Of a DNA stretch of 64,000 nt, positions 1-8,001 are shown in pieces (the stretch's first letter is position 1; every line of letters starts with the position of its first letter). A program made the translations under genes and the position numbers. Under the pieces are notes generated by a model that saw only the letters and a list, made by a program, of their open reading frames with translations, had not been told where the DNA came from and did not search any database. Source of the stretch: Fibrobacterota bacterium. Lineage in GTDB: Bacteria; Fibrobacterota; Chitinivibrionia; Chitinivibrionales; Chitinispirillaceae. The stretch covers positions 124,001-188,000 of the forward strand of contig JAEZKC010000106.1 of the NCBI GenBank assembly GCA_023436205.1. Direction: 5' to 3'.

Positions 1-514
1 TTCCCGGAGCCTTCCAGATGAAGGACACCTTGTCTGAAGGAATCGTGACTGACTTCTGCTCTGCAAGCAGAGCCTGTTTACCGCTGAATCTGACTGCTTG
101 AGCAATATACTCCTTATGAGCTTCAAGGAAGACGGGACACTCAAGATTTTCAGATGAAGGGCAGATATCCTGATCAAGAACCAGGTACTCCGCTCTGAAT
201 TTTCGGCTTTGATTCATTATGGAATCGGCAACACCGCTCCAGGGAAGAGAGAAATCATCTGCCAGTCTGATCCCTATGTTATTCTGATGAGCAAGTTCCA
301 GCACAAAACCGAAATTTTCCAGAAATTCATCAGAGAGATAAGCTGGGACCATGTTACGTCCCGGCCTAATCGCAATCCCTCCGAATCCTTTTGATATCAA
401 TGCCTTAAGCTGTTTTTCGAGCTCCTGTCGATTGATATGCTGGTTCCATATCCATATTGCCCAGGGATAAGCTTCACGAGTCGGTTTGGAGAGGATATTT
501 TTAAAATTTTTCAA
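1..514 (-). CDS. Glycoside-hydrolase-like protein, N-terminal part (cut by window edge)
   Basis: The leftward frame is open from the window edge to 514. A TTG at 514-512 is preceded by GGGAG with a six-base spacer, and the frame stays open about 18 codons further upstream without a better start. The N-terminus contains YPWAIWIWNQ, then a helix and KGFGGIAIRPG, and later GIRLADDF. These resemble the opening beta-alpha units of TIM-barrel glycosidases such as GH106-like rhamnosidases (aromatic-rich W-x-W-N strand, then a GxGGxxxRPG turn). No signal peptide is visible from this start. Family membership is inferred from pattern only; the catalytic part lies outside the window. Confidence 0.55.
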   Translation of the reverse strand, partial: MKNFKNILSKPTREAYPWAIWIWNQHINRQELEKQLKALISKGFGGIAIRPGRNMVPAYLSDEFLENFGFVLELAHQNNIGIRLADDFSLPWSGVADSIMNQSRKFRAEYLVLDQDICPSSENLECPVFLEAHKEYIAQAVRFSGKQALLAEQKSVTIPSDKVSFIWKAPG

Positions 515-622
515 ACCAATCTCCCAATTGTGTGAGGTGTGAGGGTGATCAGGTATAACTTTAATTTAAATCCGGTAATTACTTTCGTCAATGCCAATTT
601 ACCTCTCGACAACTCTTGAACG

Positions 623-655
623 ATCATAACAGATTGAATTTAAATATGTTATGAT
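623..655. repeat. 9-bp inverted repeat (ATCATAACA-N15-TGTTATGAT)
   Basis: Perfect arms at 623-631 and 647-655 with a 15-base AT-rich spacer, in the gap between the divergent GH-like gene and hsp20. The shape suits an operator for a dimeric regulator or an RNA stem. It is not the CIRCE sequence. Its right arm shares three bases with the terminator-like hairpin that follows. Confidence 0.5.
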
Positions 656-680
656 TTCTCGAACGGAGAATCGTTTTTTT
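653..680 (+). terminator. Terminator-like hairpin with T7 upstream of hsp20
   Basis: GATTTCTC (653-660) and GAGAATC (666-672) form a short stem with one bulged base and a 5-base loop, followed by seven T at 674-680. No rightward gene lies upstream, so this would end either a short RNA or a leader transcript of the hsp20 genes. Only the sequence is seen; function is inferred. Confidence 0.4.
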
Positions 681-850
681 CCTGCTTGATATTATAATCT
701 ATGTCAAACAGTTGTTTGCACGGTCTTTCCATTCTTTTCTGCAATATTCCAATGTCCTCAATTATATGCAGGATAATGCAGCCTGTTTCATTATTTTACT
801 ATATTTCTCTGGCATATAAACTGCAACTCAATCAATACACCAGTCATTCA

Positions 851-898
851 GGGTCGCCAATTGCAGTTTTCTCAGATTCCTGCGACCCGGAGTCTGAG
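851..898 (+). promoter_or_regulatory. Structured 5' leader of hsp20 (two interlocking stems)
   Basis: GGGTCGC (851-857) is perfectly complementary to GCGACCC (882-888). CTCAGATTCC (871-880) pairs with GGAGTCTGAG (889-898) with one mismatch and an 8-base loop that contains the first stem's right arm. The two can alternate or form an H-type pseudoknot ending 14 bases before the Shine-Dalgarno sequence of the first Hsp20 gene. A thermosensor-like leader is possible, but the SD itself is not paired in this model. Confidence 0.4.
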
Positions 899-924
899 TG
901 TCATCTTTTGAAAGGAAGGCAGTT

Positions 925-1344
925 ATGGCCTGGTCAACGAATCCCTTTGCGGAGCTTGAAAGGATGCGCAGGGAAATGGATCGCCTCTTTTCTCGGGTTC
1001 CCTATTTTGGCACCAGTACCTCTATTTACCCTGCCACTAATCTCTACGAAACACAGAACGATCTCTTTCTGGTTGCCGAGCTGCCGGGAGTCAAAAAGGA
1101 AAACATCTCCATAGATCTTCATGAGTCCACGCTCACCTTAAGTGGAAAGCGGGAAACGCGTACCTACGGAAAATCCGACCTGCTCCGCCAGGAACAGCCC
1201 GAAGGTCAATTTGAAAAAACCATCCGTCTACCCTCCAGAATTAATGGACAAGCAGTAAATGCCAAATTTGAAGATGGGTTTCTTAAGATAACTCTCCCCA
1301 AAGCTGAAGAATCAAAACGCAAGCAAATCACCATTGAAAGCTAA
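925..1344 (+). CDS. Hsp20 small heat-shock protein
   Basis: A 139-residue ATP-independent holdase chaperone of the alpha-crystallin family, acting in the cytoplasm on unfolding proteins. The crystallin domain runs from TNLYETQNDLFLVAELPG (about residue 33) to the FEDGFLKITLPKAE strand near 120. The C-terminus ends in ITIES, an I-x-I-type tail that docks neighbouring subunits. Start: ATG 925 has AGGAAGG at 913-919. An in-frame ATG at 898 lacks such a site and would add nine residues. The next gene is a second Hsp20 only 20 bases downstream, so the two are probably cotranscribed behind the structured leader at 623-898. Confidence 0.93.
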   Translation: MAWSTNPFAELERMRREMDRLFSRVPYFGTSTSIYPATNLYETQNDLFLVAELPGVKKENISIDLHESTLTLSGKRETRTYGKSDLLRQEQPEGQFEKTIRLPSRINGQAVNAKFEDGFLKITLPKAEESKRKQITIES

Positions 1345-1364
1345 AAGCACTTACGGAGGTACTT

Positions 1365-1763
1365 ATGGGTGAACTTTCAAAACGCGAGCAAAAACCTGTG
1401 GAGAACGCCTCTGCAGAACAATTGATTTCACCGGAGAATGCATTCTCACCGGATGTAAATGTTTATGACAACCCCGAAGCTCTCATTCTGAATATCGATT
1501 TACCTGGTGTAAAAAAAGGTGATGTGAATATCCAAGTCGATGAGAATAAAATCATGACCATTCGAGCAAAAGCATCATTCAAACAACCCGAGGGTACCGC
1601 TCTAGTAAAGGAATTCGAACCCGGTGATTTTTACAGATCTTTTAACCTGAGCAACGAATTCGACACCGACAAGATTTCAGGAAAATTGGAAAACGGTGTA
1701 TTGGAAGTAATCATCCCCAGAAGAGAGGATGTGAAACCGCGCAGAATCGAAATCAGTGCCTGA
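1365..1763 (+). CDS. Hsp20 small heat-shock protein, second copy
   Basis: A 132-residue paralogue of the preceding gene. The crystallin domain starts at VNVYDNPEALILNIDLPG and includes the conserved LENGVLEVIIPR strand; the C-terminal I-x-I motif is IEI (RRIEISA). A longer N-terminal arm rich in E, K and Q replaces the aromatic arm of the first protein, so the two may form mixed oligomers as paired Hsp20s do elsewhere. GGAGG at 1355-1359 sits five bases before the ATG. The gene ends just before a hairpin shared with the convergent pilT gene. Confidence 0.92.
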   Translation: MGELSKREQKPVENASAEQLISPENAFSPDVNVYDNPEALILNIDLPGVKKGDVNIQVDENKIMTIRAKASFKQPEGTALVKEFEPGDFYRSFNLSNEFDTDKISGKLENGVLEVIIPRREDVKPRRIEISA

Positions 1764-1766
1764 CAT

Positions 1767-1794
1767 AAAAGCCAGAGGCGACAATACCTCTGGC
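1767..1794 (-). terminator. Rho-independent terminator of the pilT operon
   Basis: Stem GCCAGAGG (1771-1778) with CCTCTGGC (1787-1794) and an 8-base loop, two bases past the leftward pilT stop codon. On the minus strand it is followed by TTTTAT. It may also slow rightward transcripts from hsp20, but there is no T run on that side. Confidence 0.65.
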
Positions 1795-1795
1795 A

Positions 1796-3082
1796 TTAAC
1801 CCTGTTTATCTTTCACCCATGATGTGTCGATCCCGAACTTGTTGAACATGCCCAGTAATCCATTCTTATCAATTGCTTTTTCGAATGCCTCCTGGGGTGC
1901 CACCTTTTTCTGCTTCACCAGCTCCATAAAACTGTCATTCATCGTGCACATGCCTAAACTCTTGCCGGTCTGCAAGACGGACTGAATCTGGAAAGTTTTC
2001 TTTTCTCTGATTAGATTTGCAACTGGAGGTGTCACAATCAGCACTTCCATGGCTGCCACCCGCCCGCCACCGTTCTTTTTGCAAAGCATTTGACAAATGA
2101 CACCCTTCAAACTTTCAGAAAGCATCATTCTAATCTGATCCTGCTTGTCTCCGGGGAACTGATCGATTATTCGATCGATTGTGGAAGGTGCAGTAGAGGT
2201 ATGGAGTGTTCCAAAGACCAGATGTCCCGTTTCAGCTGTCTCTATTGCAATGGACACGGTTTCCAGATCCCGCATTTCACCAATGTAGACGATATCCGGA
2301 TCCTCCCGCAGAGCGGCTCTCAACGCATCTTTAAAGGAAGATGTATGCTGATGGATCTCCCGTTGATTTATAAGACAGCCTTTATTCTCATGGACGAATT
2401 CTATCGGGTCCTCTATGGTTATTAAATGATCTTTCCGAGTTCTATTTATATAGTCAATCATGGCACAAAGCGTTGTGGATTTTCCTGAACCGGTTGGACC
2501 TGTAACTAACACCAAGCCTTTGGGAAGTTTACAGAGATTAAGAATTTCAGGAGAGAGGCCAAGCTGTTCGGCAGTAATAATGTTATTGGGGATAACCCTG
2601 AACACTCCTCCCATGCCCTTGCGATCCATAAACAGGTTTGCTCTGAATCGCGCCAAACTGTCGATCTCATAGGCAAAATCGGTATCATGGCACTGTTCAA
2701 ATTGTTCTCTGTTCCTTTCGGGAGTGATTGACCAGAGGAGATCTTTCACGTTTTGAGCTGAGAGCACCGGCCAATCCGGTACAGCGATAATCTCACCATC
2801 ATGCCTGATAAAAGGAGGGCAGTCGGTGCAGATATGAAGATCAGAAGCTTTCATCTGGACCATACGCTCAAGGAGTTGATCAATGTTAGCTTCACCGATT
2901 TTTATAACAGATGATTTTGGTGGCTGAAGTGCCGTTTCACTCTCCATTACTTTCTGAGATACCCGACCCTGCATGTGTATTGGAGCAGTACATTTGGGAC
3001 ATTTTACAGTAAAAGGATGTTCTGGTGCCCTGGACGGGTCAAACATACCTGAGAACCCACAGACCTGACATAAGACCTGCAC
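1796..3082 (-). CDS. pilT: PilT-type secretion/retraction ATPase with N-terminal zinc ribbon
   Basis: A hexameric ATPase that powers retraction of type IV pili in the PilT family; here 428 residues against about 350 usually. Walker A is GPTGSGKST (195-203). The Walker B/catalytic Glu lies in DIVYIGEMRDLET, followed by the His box ETGHLVFGTLHTSTA. The PilT-specific C-terminal motif is present as NLIREKKTFQI. The extra length is mainly an N-terminal segment with two CxxC pairs (C5/C8 and C28/C31), a zinc-ribbon-like module. Start is GTG 3082 with AAGGAG and a 7-base spacer. The upstream gene ends four bases before it, so the pair is translationally close. No other pilus gene is in the window. 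Confidence 0.88.
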   Translation of the reverse strand: MQVLCQVCGFSGMFDPSRAPEHPFTVKCPKCTAPIHMQGRVSQKVMESETALQPPKSSVIKIGEANIDQLLERMVQMKASDLHICTDCPPFIRHDGEIIAVPDWPVLSAQNVKDLLWSITPERNREQFEQCHDTDFAYEIDSLARFRANLFMDRKGMGGVFRVIPNNIITAEQLGLSPEILNLCKLPKGLVLVTGPTGSGKSTTLCAMIDYINRTRKDHLITIEDPIEFVHENKGCLINQREIHQHTSSFKDALRAALREDPDIVYIGEMRDLETVSIAIETAETGHLVFGTLHTSTAPSTIDRIIDQFPGDKQDQIRMMLSESLKGVICQMLCKKNGGGRVAAMEVLIVTPPVANLIREKKTFQIQSVLQTGKSLGMCTMNDSFMELVKQKKVAPQEAFEKAIDKNGLLGMFNKFGIDTSWVKDKQG

Positions 3083-3086
3083 TTGT

Positions 3087-3551
3087 TCACTCCTTGATTT
3101 CGGTAACCCGGAAAATAAAGTTCTTGTTTACATGTACCTCACGCTCTCCCTCAAGCAGAAACAAAAACGGTTGCTCATGGTTCAAAACATCAAGTACCCG
3201 GAGGCGGTTTTCAGGCATTTCCATGATTAATCCGCCTTCCAGTTCCGAATGAGACATGAAAAGCCGAACCTTGCATTGAGGCACAAGCTGAACCTCATCA
3301 AATCCATCCATATCAGGCTCGTGAACGACAGATAAGCTGAGAATATTTGATTTGTTAATCAAAACAGATGTTGAAGAAACAGGATTCTGAAAAGGGAAAA
3401 ACGGCTCAGAAGAATTAAGCCACTCACCAACCCGCATTCTTCCACTGTGATCGGGTGATGAAGCAGGAATGAAAACAGTCCCTGACATCACAGAGCCATC
3501 AGGGAAATGTAATTGGGCGGTCACCTGCACTACCGGTATTCGAAAATCCAT
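3087..3551 (-). CDS. Conserved hypothetical protein coupled to pilT
   Basis: A 154-residue protein with no signal peptide and no family I can name with certainty. It is rich in beta strands. An N-terminal small-barrel-like part (VTAQLHFPDGSVMSGTVF, then RMRVGEWLN and VLINKSNILSLSV) is followed by a second half with a VQLVPQCKVRLF strand. No PilZ RxxxR / DxSxxG signature is seen. ATG 3551 has GGAGG with a 5-base spacer; the upstream in-frame GTG at 3557 overlaps that SD and is unlikely. It sits directly upstream of pilT, which suggests a partner or regulator of that ATPase. Confidence 0.75.
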   Translation of the reverse strand: MDFRIPVVQVTAQLHFPDGSVMSGTVFIPASSPDHSGRMRVGEWLNSSEPFFPFQNPVSSTSVLINKSNILSLSVVHEPDMDGFDEVQLVPQCKVRLFMSHSELEGGLIMEMPENRLRVLDVLNHEQPFLFLLEGEREVHVNKNFIFRVTEIKE

Positions 3552-3634
3552 TTTCACCTCCAGTCAGGTATGTAATCTTATCACATGGAACTGGAAGATT
3601 CAACATTTAAGGATTTCAGAACCCGAAAAGAACC

Positions 3635-3976
3635 TTAGTGTGAGGTATAAAACATTTTTACGCTGATCTTGTAGGAGGATGGGCGCGTCCTGCCATACAT
3701 GTCGACTCCTCCCTCTCTTCTCTCTTTAGCAGTAATGCAGTATCCATTTGCACCCAGCGAGGCAGCTTTTTTCTTAATTTGCCCTACCGACTCAGATCCA
3801 TCTGTATAGGAATAGAGAGAAATTGACATGGCAGCAATTTCCTTTGCTCCATCGGGAAGTACGGCAAATTCTTTAACTTCCGAGCTACTGATGGGAGCCC
3901 TGCTGTCCCCCAGCATCTGCACTGAGCTTACACAGGAAAGCACAAGGAGTGTAAAAAGCAACATCAGCTTTTTCAT
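3635..3976 (-). CDS. Small lipoprotein
   Basis: A 113-residue predicted lipoprotein. A KK-led hydrophobic signal ends in the lipobox LVLSC, so the mature protein starts at Cys15 and is anchored in a membrane. The mature part has EIAAMSISLYSY, then a helix IKKKAASLGANGYCI, reminiscent of small alpha/beta lipoproteins with an 'AxxLGAN' turn (DUF4156/RcsF-like folds), and a Tyr/Arg/Ser-rich end. Function unknown. The SD is AGGAGGAGA ahead of ATG 3976. It lies between the EAL gene and the pilT pair, all leftward. Confidence 0.75.
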   Translation of the reverse strand: MKKLMLLFTLLVLSCVSSVQMLGDSRAPISSSEVKEFAVLPDGAKEIAAMSISLYSYTDGSESVGQIKKKAASLGANGYCITAKERREGGVDMYGRTRPSSYKISVKMFYTSH

Positions 3977-4015
3977 AGACTTCTCCTCCTAAAATAAAGT
4001 TTCTCATACGCCTAA

Positions 4016-4036
4016 TACTTTATTGAGCATAAAGTA
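4016..4036. repeat. Hairpin TACTTTAT-TGAGC-ATAAAGTA
   Basis: A perfect 8-bp AT-rich stem with a 5-base loop between the EAL gene stop (4080) and the lipoprotein start (3976). No T run follows on either strand, so it could be a weak terminator for the EAL gene or an operator for the lipoprotein gene. Confidence 0.35.
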
Positions 4037-4079
4037 CATTATGGAAATAACTGATGCAGCTTTTTCTGAAAAGTACCGG

Positions 4080-5318
4080 CTAATGAGAAAAATCAGCACA
4101 CAATATACACCTTTTACCTGTCCAGTTAACATACGCTGAAAGCGTCTGACATACTGTACCGGATGCACATGACAAGTAGGGATCGGATATGTACCTTTTT
4201 AACCCGGAGGCCAACGAAAGGTAATACCTTTTCATGCTGTGATCACACCCCTCCTGTGCCGGTCTGAAAATCCTGGAGCCGGTTTCCGAATCGATTCCCA
4301 GCGTTGGAGAAATCTGTACCCCGGTTTCATTCAGGATATAAAAGCACTGAAGAGTACAGTTTTCTTTCTGTATCTGCTCCGAAAAATCTGATAACTGACT
4401 TAAGCTGGACCCTGATTCCAAGCATTCGGCAAGACAAGTGAATACCGCCAGCTGTTCAGATGTTCTGACTCTCTTACTGTTGATAATATTAATGATAAAC
4501 GATCTGAAACTGTCAGATAATGCTTCAAGTTTGCTTTTGCACTCAGTTTTCAGTGTATTCACATCTGCTCCAGGAGTACAAAAAAAGAAACCCTGAATAC
4601 AATCGGCTCCTTCTTCCAAACAGGCTAGAGCATCGTTCTCATTCTCAACCCCTTCCGCTACTACAATGGCTCCGACCTGATGTGCGATCTCCACCAGACC
4701 TCTGAAAACGGCTCTTTTGTAAACTTCGAAATGCATACCATTAACCAAATACCTGTCTATTTTCACCACATCTGGACGAAGCTGAGCTATTCGATTGAGA
4801 TTTGAGTTGCCCATGCCAACATCATCCAGAGCAATATTGAACCCCATTCCGCGGTAGCGATCCACAAAAGTCTGAAGAGCTTTTTCATCATCTGATCTGG
4901 ATTCAAGTACTTCGATTACAATTTTATTCGGATGTAGACCTGCCCTTTCGACAAGGTCAAGAAAAGAGTTGGAACCTACATTGGTTGCAGTCAAAATGGA
5001 TGTATCAATATTCAGAAACAGTAGTTTATCCTCAAGTATGTCAAATTTTTCTTTAAAGGTTAGGATCGCCTTTTCTCTGCACAACCTATCAAGTTCAAGT
5101 AAGCAACCATATTCTCCTGCCGCGGTGAATAATTGATATGGGTTAACTTCGGTAGTTTTCCAATTTCCACGGGATAAGCACTCAAAACCAAGTATTTCCT
5201 GACGGGCAATAGAGCAAATCGGATGAAAAACAGTAAAGATCGACTTGGCAGCAATTACATCATGAATACCATGGGCATGAAAACGTTCCTCCTTTACTTC
5301 CAACTCTTTGCAAAACAT
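4080..5318 (-). CDS. EAL-domain cyclic-di-GMP phosphodiesterase with C-terminal sensor-like domain
   Basis: Predicted to hydrolyse cyclic di-GMP to pGpG in the cytoplasm. The EAL signature is degenerate (ECL, Glu46), but the metal and catalytic residues appear kept: LNID, IEVLE, LDDVGMG (Asp165-166), VKID (Lys186), AEGVE (Glu222) and QGF. The EAL domain covers about residues 25-250. The remainder (to 412) resembles the YkuI-type C-terminal sensing domain (YLSLASGLKRYISDPYLS, then CQTLS and ILCADF). No membrane segment is seen. The start is taken as ATG 5318, with GGAGA just upstream; an ATG six codons earlier has no SD. It may control surface motility together with the nearby PilT gene. Confidence 0.85.
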   Translation of the reverse strand: MFCKELEVKEERFHAHGIHDVIAAKSIFTVFHPICSIARQEILGFECLSRGNWKTTEVNPYQLFTAAGEYGCLLELDRLCREKAILTFKEKFDILEDKLLFLNIDTSILTATNVGSNSFLDLVERAGLHPNKIVIEVLESRSDDEKALQTFVDRYRGMGFNIALDDVGMGNSNLNRIAQLRPDVVKIDRYLVNGMHFEVYKRAVFRGLVEIAHQVGAIVVAEGVENENDALACLEEGADCIQGFFFCTPGADVNTLKTECKSKLEALSDSFRSFIINIINSKRVRTSEQLAVFTCLAECLESGSSLSQLSDFSEQIQKENCTLQCFYILNETGVQISPTLGIDSETGSRIFRPAQEGCDHSMKRYYLSLASGLKRYISDPYLSCASGTVCQTLSAYVNWTGKRCILCADFSH

Positions 5319-5475
5319 ATTCTCTCCAAGTTGCATTTCAGTGAAGCTGTGCAGGAGTACAAAGAAAAAATCATGCCACTTAAAAACCTCGAAATTACTT
5401 GTCTATTCGATAATAGAAGTTTTCGATTGCTACAAAAATGTTTCTGCATACATCAATTATGTATCAATATAATGA

Positions 5476-7956
5476 TTAGTAAATCTCTATTTTGACCGGA
5501 TCACATTTAATTGAGGTCCCAGGTATCGTGGCTTGAAAAGTATACTGTCCCTTTTTCATCGGCCACTTTAATTTGTGAGGGTATTTTGTAACCTGATTTT
5601 CCGATCCATTAACAAACCAGAGGATTTCCTCAGATTGGGGAGATACCGTGCAGGAAACAGTCAAAATGTTCAAATCAGAAGGCATTTCCGGATCTATGAA
5701 AAAACGTGCTCCGGATCGAGGCCAGGTGATCTGCAACACATATTCCTCTATAATAGATTGTCCTCCACATAACGGACTAACCCGGGAGGGAGCTAGTGGC
5801 ATTCCCTGAACTTGCGCCCAATCCTCAAACTCAGGATCTAAAACCAGACAAGTCCTGTATTCAATGTGATCGGGGCAGGAGGCGGTGGCTAGCAGTCCAT
5901 TTCTTTTATCAATGGGAAGGGCCCGGCTAACTATGCTGTATTCCTGCGGCTCAGTTCCCGGCTTGAAATACTCAGTTGCTGAATAGGGTGTGGACCGGTC
6001 GGCAAGTTTACCTGTCAAGCGACAGACCGATACGGGTATCCAGCCCCCCGGCGGAGAGAAGCCTTTATCCTCCAGGCCACTTTTCTCCTCGGGGTGCAAT
6101 CCAAGTAGAATCCTTTTTACCAGCGGAGCCGAGCCGTCATACCCGCTGACTTTTTTTGTAGGATGATTATCAGCATTTCCCATCCAGGCGCCCACCAGAT
6201 ATTTGCGGCTCCAGGCGATACACCAGGAATCTCTGTACCCGTCAGAGGTACCAGTCTTAACTGCGACCGCAAACGGATACTCCAGATTCCCGCCTCTGGG
6301 GAAAGTAGGCATGCGAGCAAGCGGATCGGCAAGATAACGCTGTACTATGGCAGCTATGTCCGGAGATATTGCCTGAACATCGCCTCTTATCGTTTGATCT
6401 TTAAACCAGACTAAATCAGATACCCTTCCTGAATCGGAAAAGCAAAGGTATGCTCTGCACAGATTTCGCAGTGAACAGAACAGCCCCCCGATTGACAAGC
6501 CTAATCCGTAATACTCTCCTCTGCCGTCATCTTCCACCAATCCAAGATCAGAAAATCTCTGATAAACATAACTCACTCCCAATTCATTTAAAACCTGCAC
6601 GGAAGGAATATTCCTGCTATTGGCAAGGGCATATTTATAGAGAACGGGGCCAAGGTATTTTTTATCACTGTTTTCAGGGACAAATGAAGATGTTCCCGCT
6701 CCAAAATCATGGTTTACATCTGTGAGAACAGTGGCTGCTGTATAACCAAGCTCCTCCATACCATAGGCATAAATAAACGATTTCAGCAGTGACCCGGTTG
6801 ACCGGGGAAGATTACCATGATCTATGCTTCCGCTATAGGGAGCAAAATATCCGGATGATCCCACATACGCAAGTACTTCATGAGTTTCCAGGTCAAGAAC
6901 AATTACGGCTCCGTTTTCAACATCTTTTGAGTAAAGCTTCATAAGTTGTTCTCGAAGAGCTTCCTGAACCTCACTCTGGATTTCCAGATCAATTGAAGAA
7001 AGGACTAAACCCTTATCTTTAAATGTAGTACTATTCTGCAACAGTGATTCATAAGTCAGAACTGCATGCATGGCTGCTTCATCCCGAATGTCCTTCGAAG
7101 GAACAGTAAAGGTATTCAACTCGCCAATGGATTGTCTGAATTCAGTTTCAGATATCCAACCATATTCATAGCAGCGCTTAAGAACAAATGCTGCTCTTGT
7201 TCCCGCTTTGGCGAAACCATTGTGTGTAAATAGATTCATTCTTCCGGGAGCTCTGGGAACAGAAACCAGAAGAGCAGCTTCGGCCAGACTGAGATCCTGT
7301 ATCGGCTTTTTAAAGTACCTGCGAGCTGCACAGGAAATGCCATTGATTCGATTACCGAAAGGTGCAATTGTCAAATATTGCTGCAGAACTCTTTCTTTTC
7401 CATAAAACAAGGTCAGCCAGACTGCGCAGAAAGAATCCCGCACTTTGTTGAACACAGAACTTCTTCCACCCCTCTGGAGTCGTGCTGTCTGCATGGCAAT
7501 TGTGGAAGCTCCTGAAAAACCATTTCTTCTCAGATAGTTGTTAATGACAGCTCTTCCAACTGATTTCAAGTCAACACCCCAGTGAGAAGAAAAACGTCTG
7601 TCCTCTGCAGCTAAAACCACATTACGAATATTTGCTGGAATTGTATCCGGCATAGGCCAGTACCCGATCATTCCCTGGGGTGACTGCACCTCAGCCAGAA
7701 ACTGATATTTTCGATCAAGAATTATCCAGGATGAATCGGGAGAGATTATCCTAATGTCAAATAAACTCAGGAAAAACCCGAAAAGAACGAAAACTAAAGG
7801 GAAGAGCAGAATGGAAGACAGCAGTTTTCTGAATTTGGAAAGCCGACTACTTCGCGGTGAATTACATAAAAATCGCATGATCCGCTCAAAAAAGCTTGAG
7901 AGGTCCTTTAAATGAGTGTTCGGGCGGAGGTCACCCTTATATCTATCTAAGTTCAC
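5476..7956 (-). CDS. pbpC: Penicillin-binding protein 1C (bifunctional class A PBP)
   Basis: Polymerises and cross-links peptidoglycan at the outer face of the inner membrane. Layout of 826 residues: cytoplasmic N-terminus, one membrane anchor (about 46-66), GT51 transglycosylase with AAEDRRF (Glu118) and GASTIAMQTARL, a transpeptidase with SLLK (Ser389), SRN and KTG (Lys567), and a C-terminal beta-sandwich (PBP1C_C type) from about residue 735 to the end. All catalytic motifs are present. GTG 7956 is the likely start, with a weak TAGGTAG site. The macroglobulin gene ends 45 bases upstream. This is the classic pbpC/yfhM association, in which a macroglobulin guards the periplasm while PBP1C repairs the wall. 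Confidence 0.92.
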   Translation of the reverse strand: MNLDRYKGDLRPNTHLKDLSSFFERIMRFLCNSPRSSRLSKFRKLLSSILLFPLVFVLFGFFLSLFDIRIISPDSSWIILDRKYQFLAEVQSPQGMIGYWPMPDTIPANIRNVVLAAEDRRFSSHWGVDLKSVGRAVINNYLRRNGFSGASTIAMQTARLQRGGRSSVFNKVRDSFCAVWLTLFYGKERVLQQYLTIAPFGNRINGISCAARRYFKKPIQDLSLAEAALLVSVPRAPGRMNLFTHNGFAKAGTRAAFVLKRCYEYGWISETEFRQSIGELNTFTVPSKDIRDEAAMHAVLTYESLLQNSTTFKDKGLVLSSIDLEIQSEVQEALREQLMKLYSKDVENGAVIVLDLETHEVLAYVGSSGYFAPYSGSIDHGNLPRSTGSLLKSFIYAYGMEELGYTAATVLTDVNHDFGAGTSSFVPENSDKKYLGPVLYKYALANSRNIPSVQVLNELGVSYVYQRFSDLGLVEDDGRGEYYGLGLSIGGLFCSLRNLCRAYLCFSDSGRVSDLVWFKDQTIRGDVQAISPDIAAIVQRYLADPLARMPTFPRGGNLEYPFAVAVKTGTSDGYRDSWCIAWSRKYLVGAWMGNADNHPTKKVSGYDGSAPLVKRILLGLHPEEKSGLEDKGFSPPGGWIPVSVCRLTGKLADRSTPYSATEYFKPGTEPQEYSIVSRALPIDKRNGLLATASCPDHIEYRTCLVLDPEFEDWAQVQGMPLAPSRVSPLCGGQSIIEEYVLQITWPRSGARFFIDPEMPSDLNILTVSCTVSPQSEEILWFVNGSENQVTKYPHKLKWPMKKGQYTFQATIPGTSIKCDPVKIEIY

Positions 7957-7980
7957 TTACTACCTAACCTATGTCCGCCC
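7922..7980 (-). promoter_or_regulatory. Inverted repeat flanking the pbpC start
   Basis: GGGCGGA (7922-7928) and TCCGCCC (7974-7980) are perfectly complementary and enclose the pbpC start codon and its weak SD. Folding on the mRNA would hold the start region in a 45-base loop. It may tune pbpC translation relative to the macroglobulin gene. Confidence 0.3.
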
Positions 7981-8001
7981 TGCATTATCTTTACATGATG
8001 T

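Noticed and set aside
701..1114. 137-codon rightward frame before and over hsp20
   Set aside because: Overlaps the true Hsp20 frame in another phase; no SD and no protein-like pattern in its first 60 codons.
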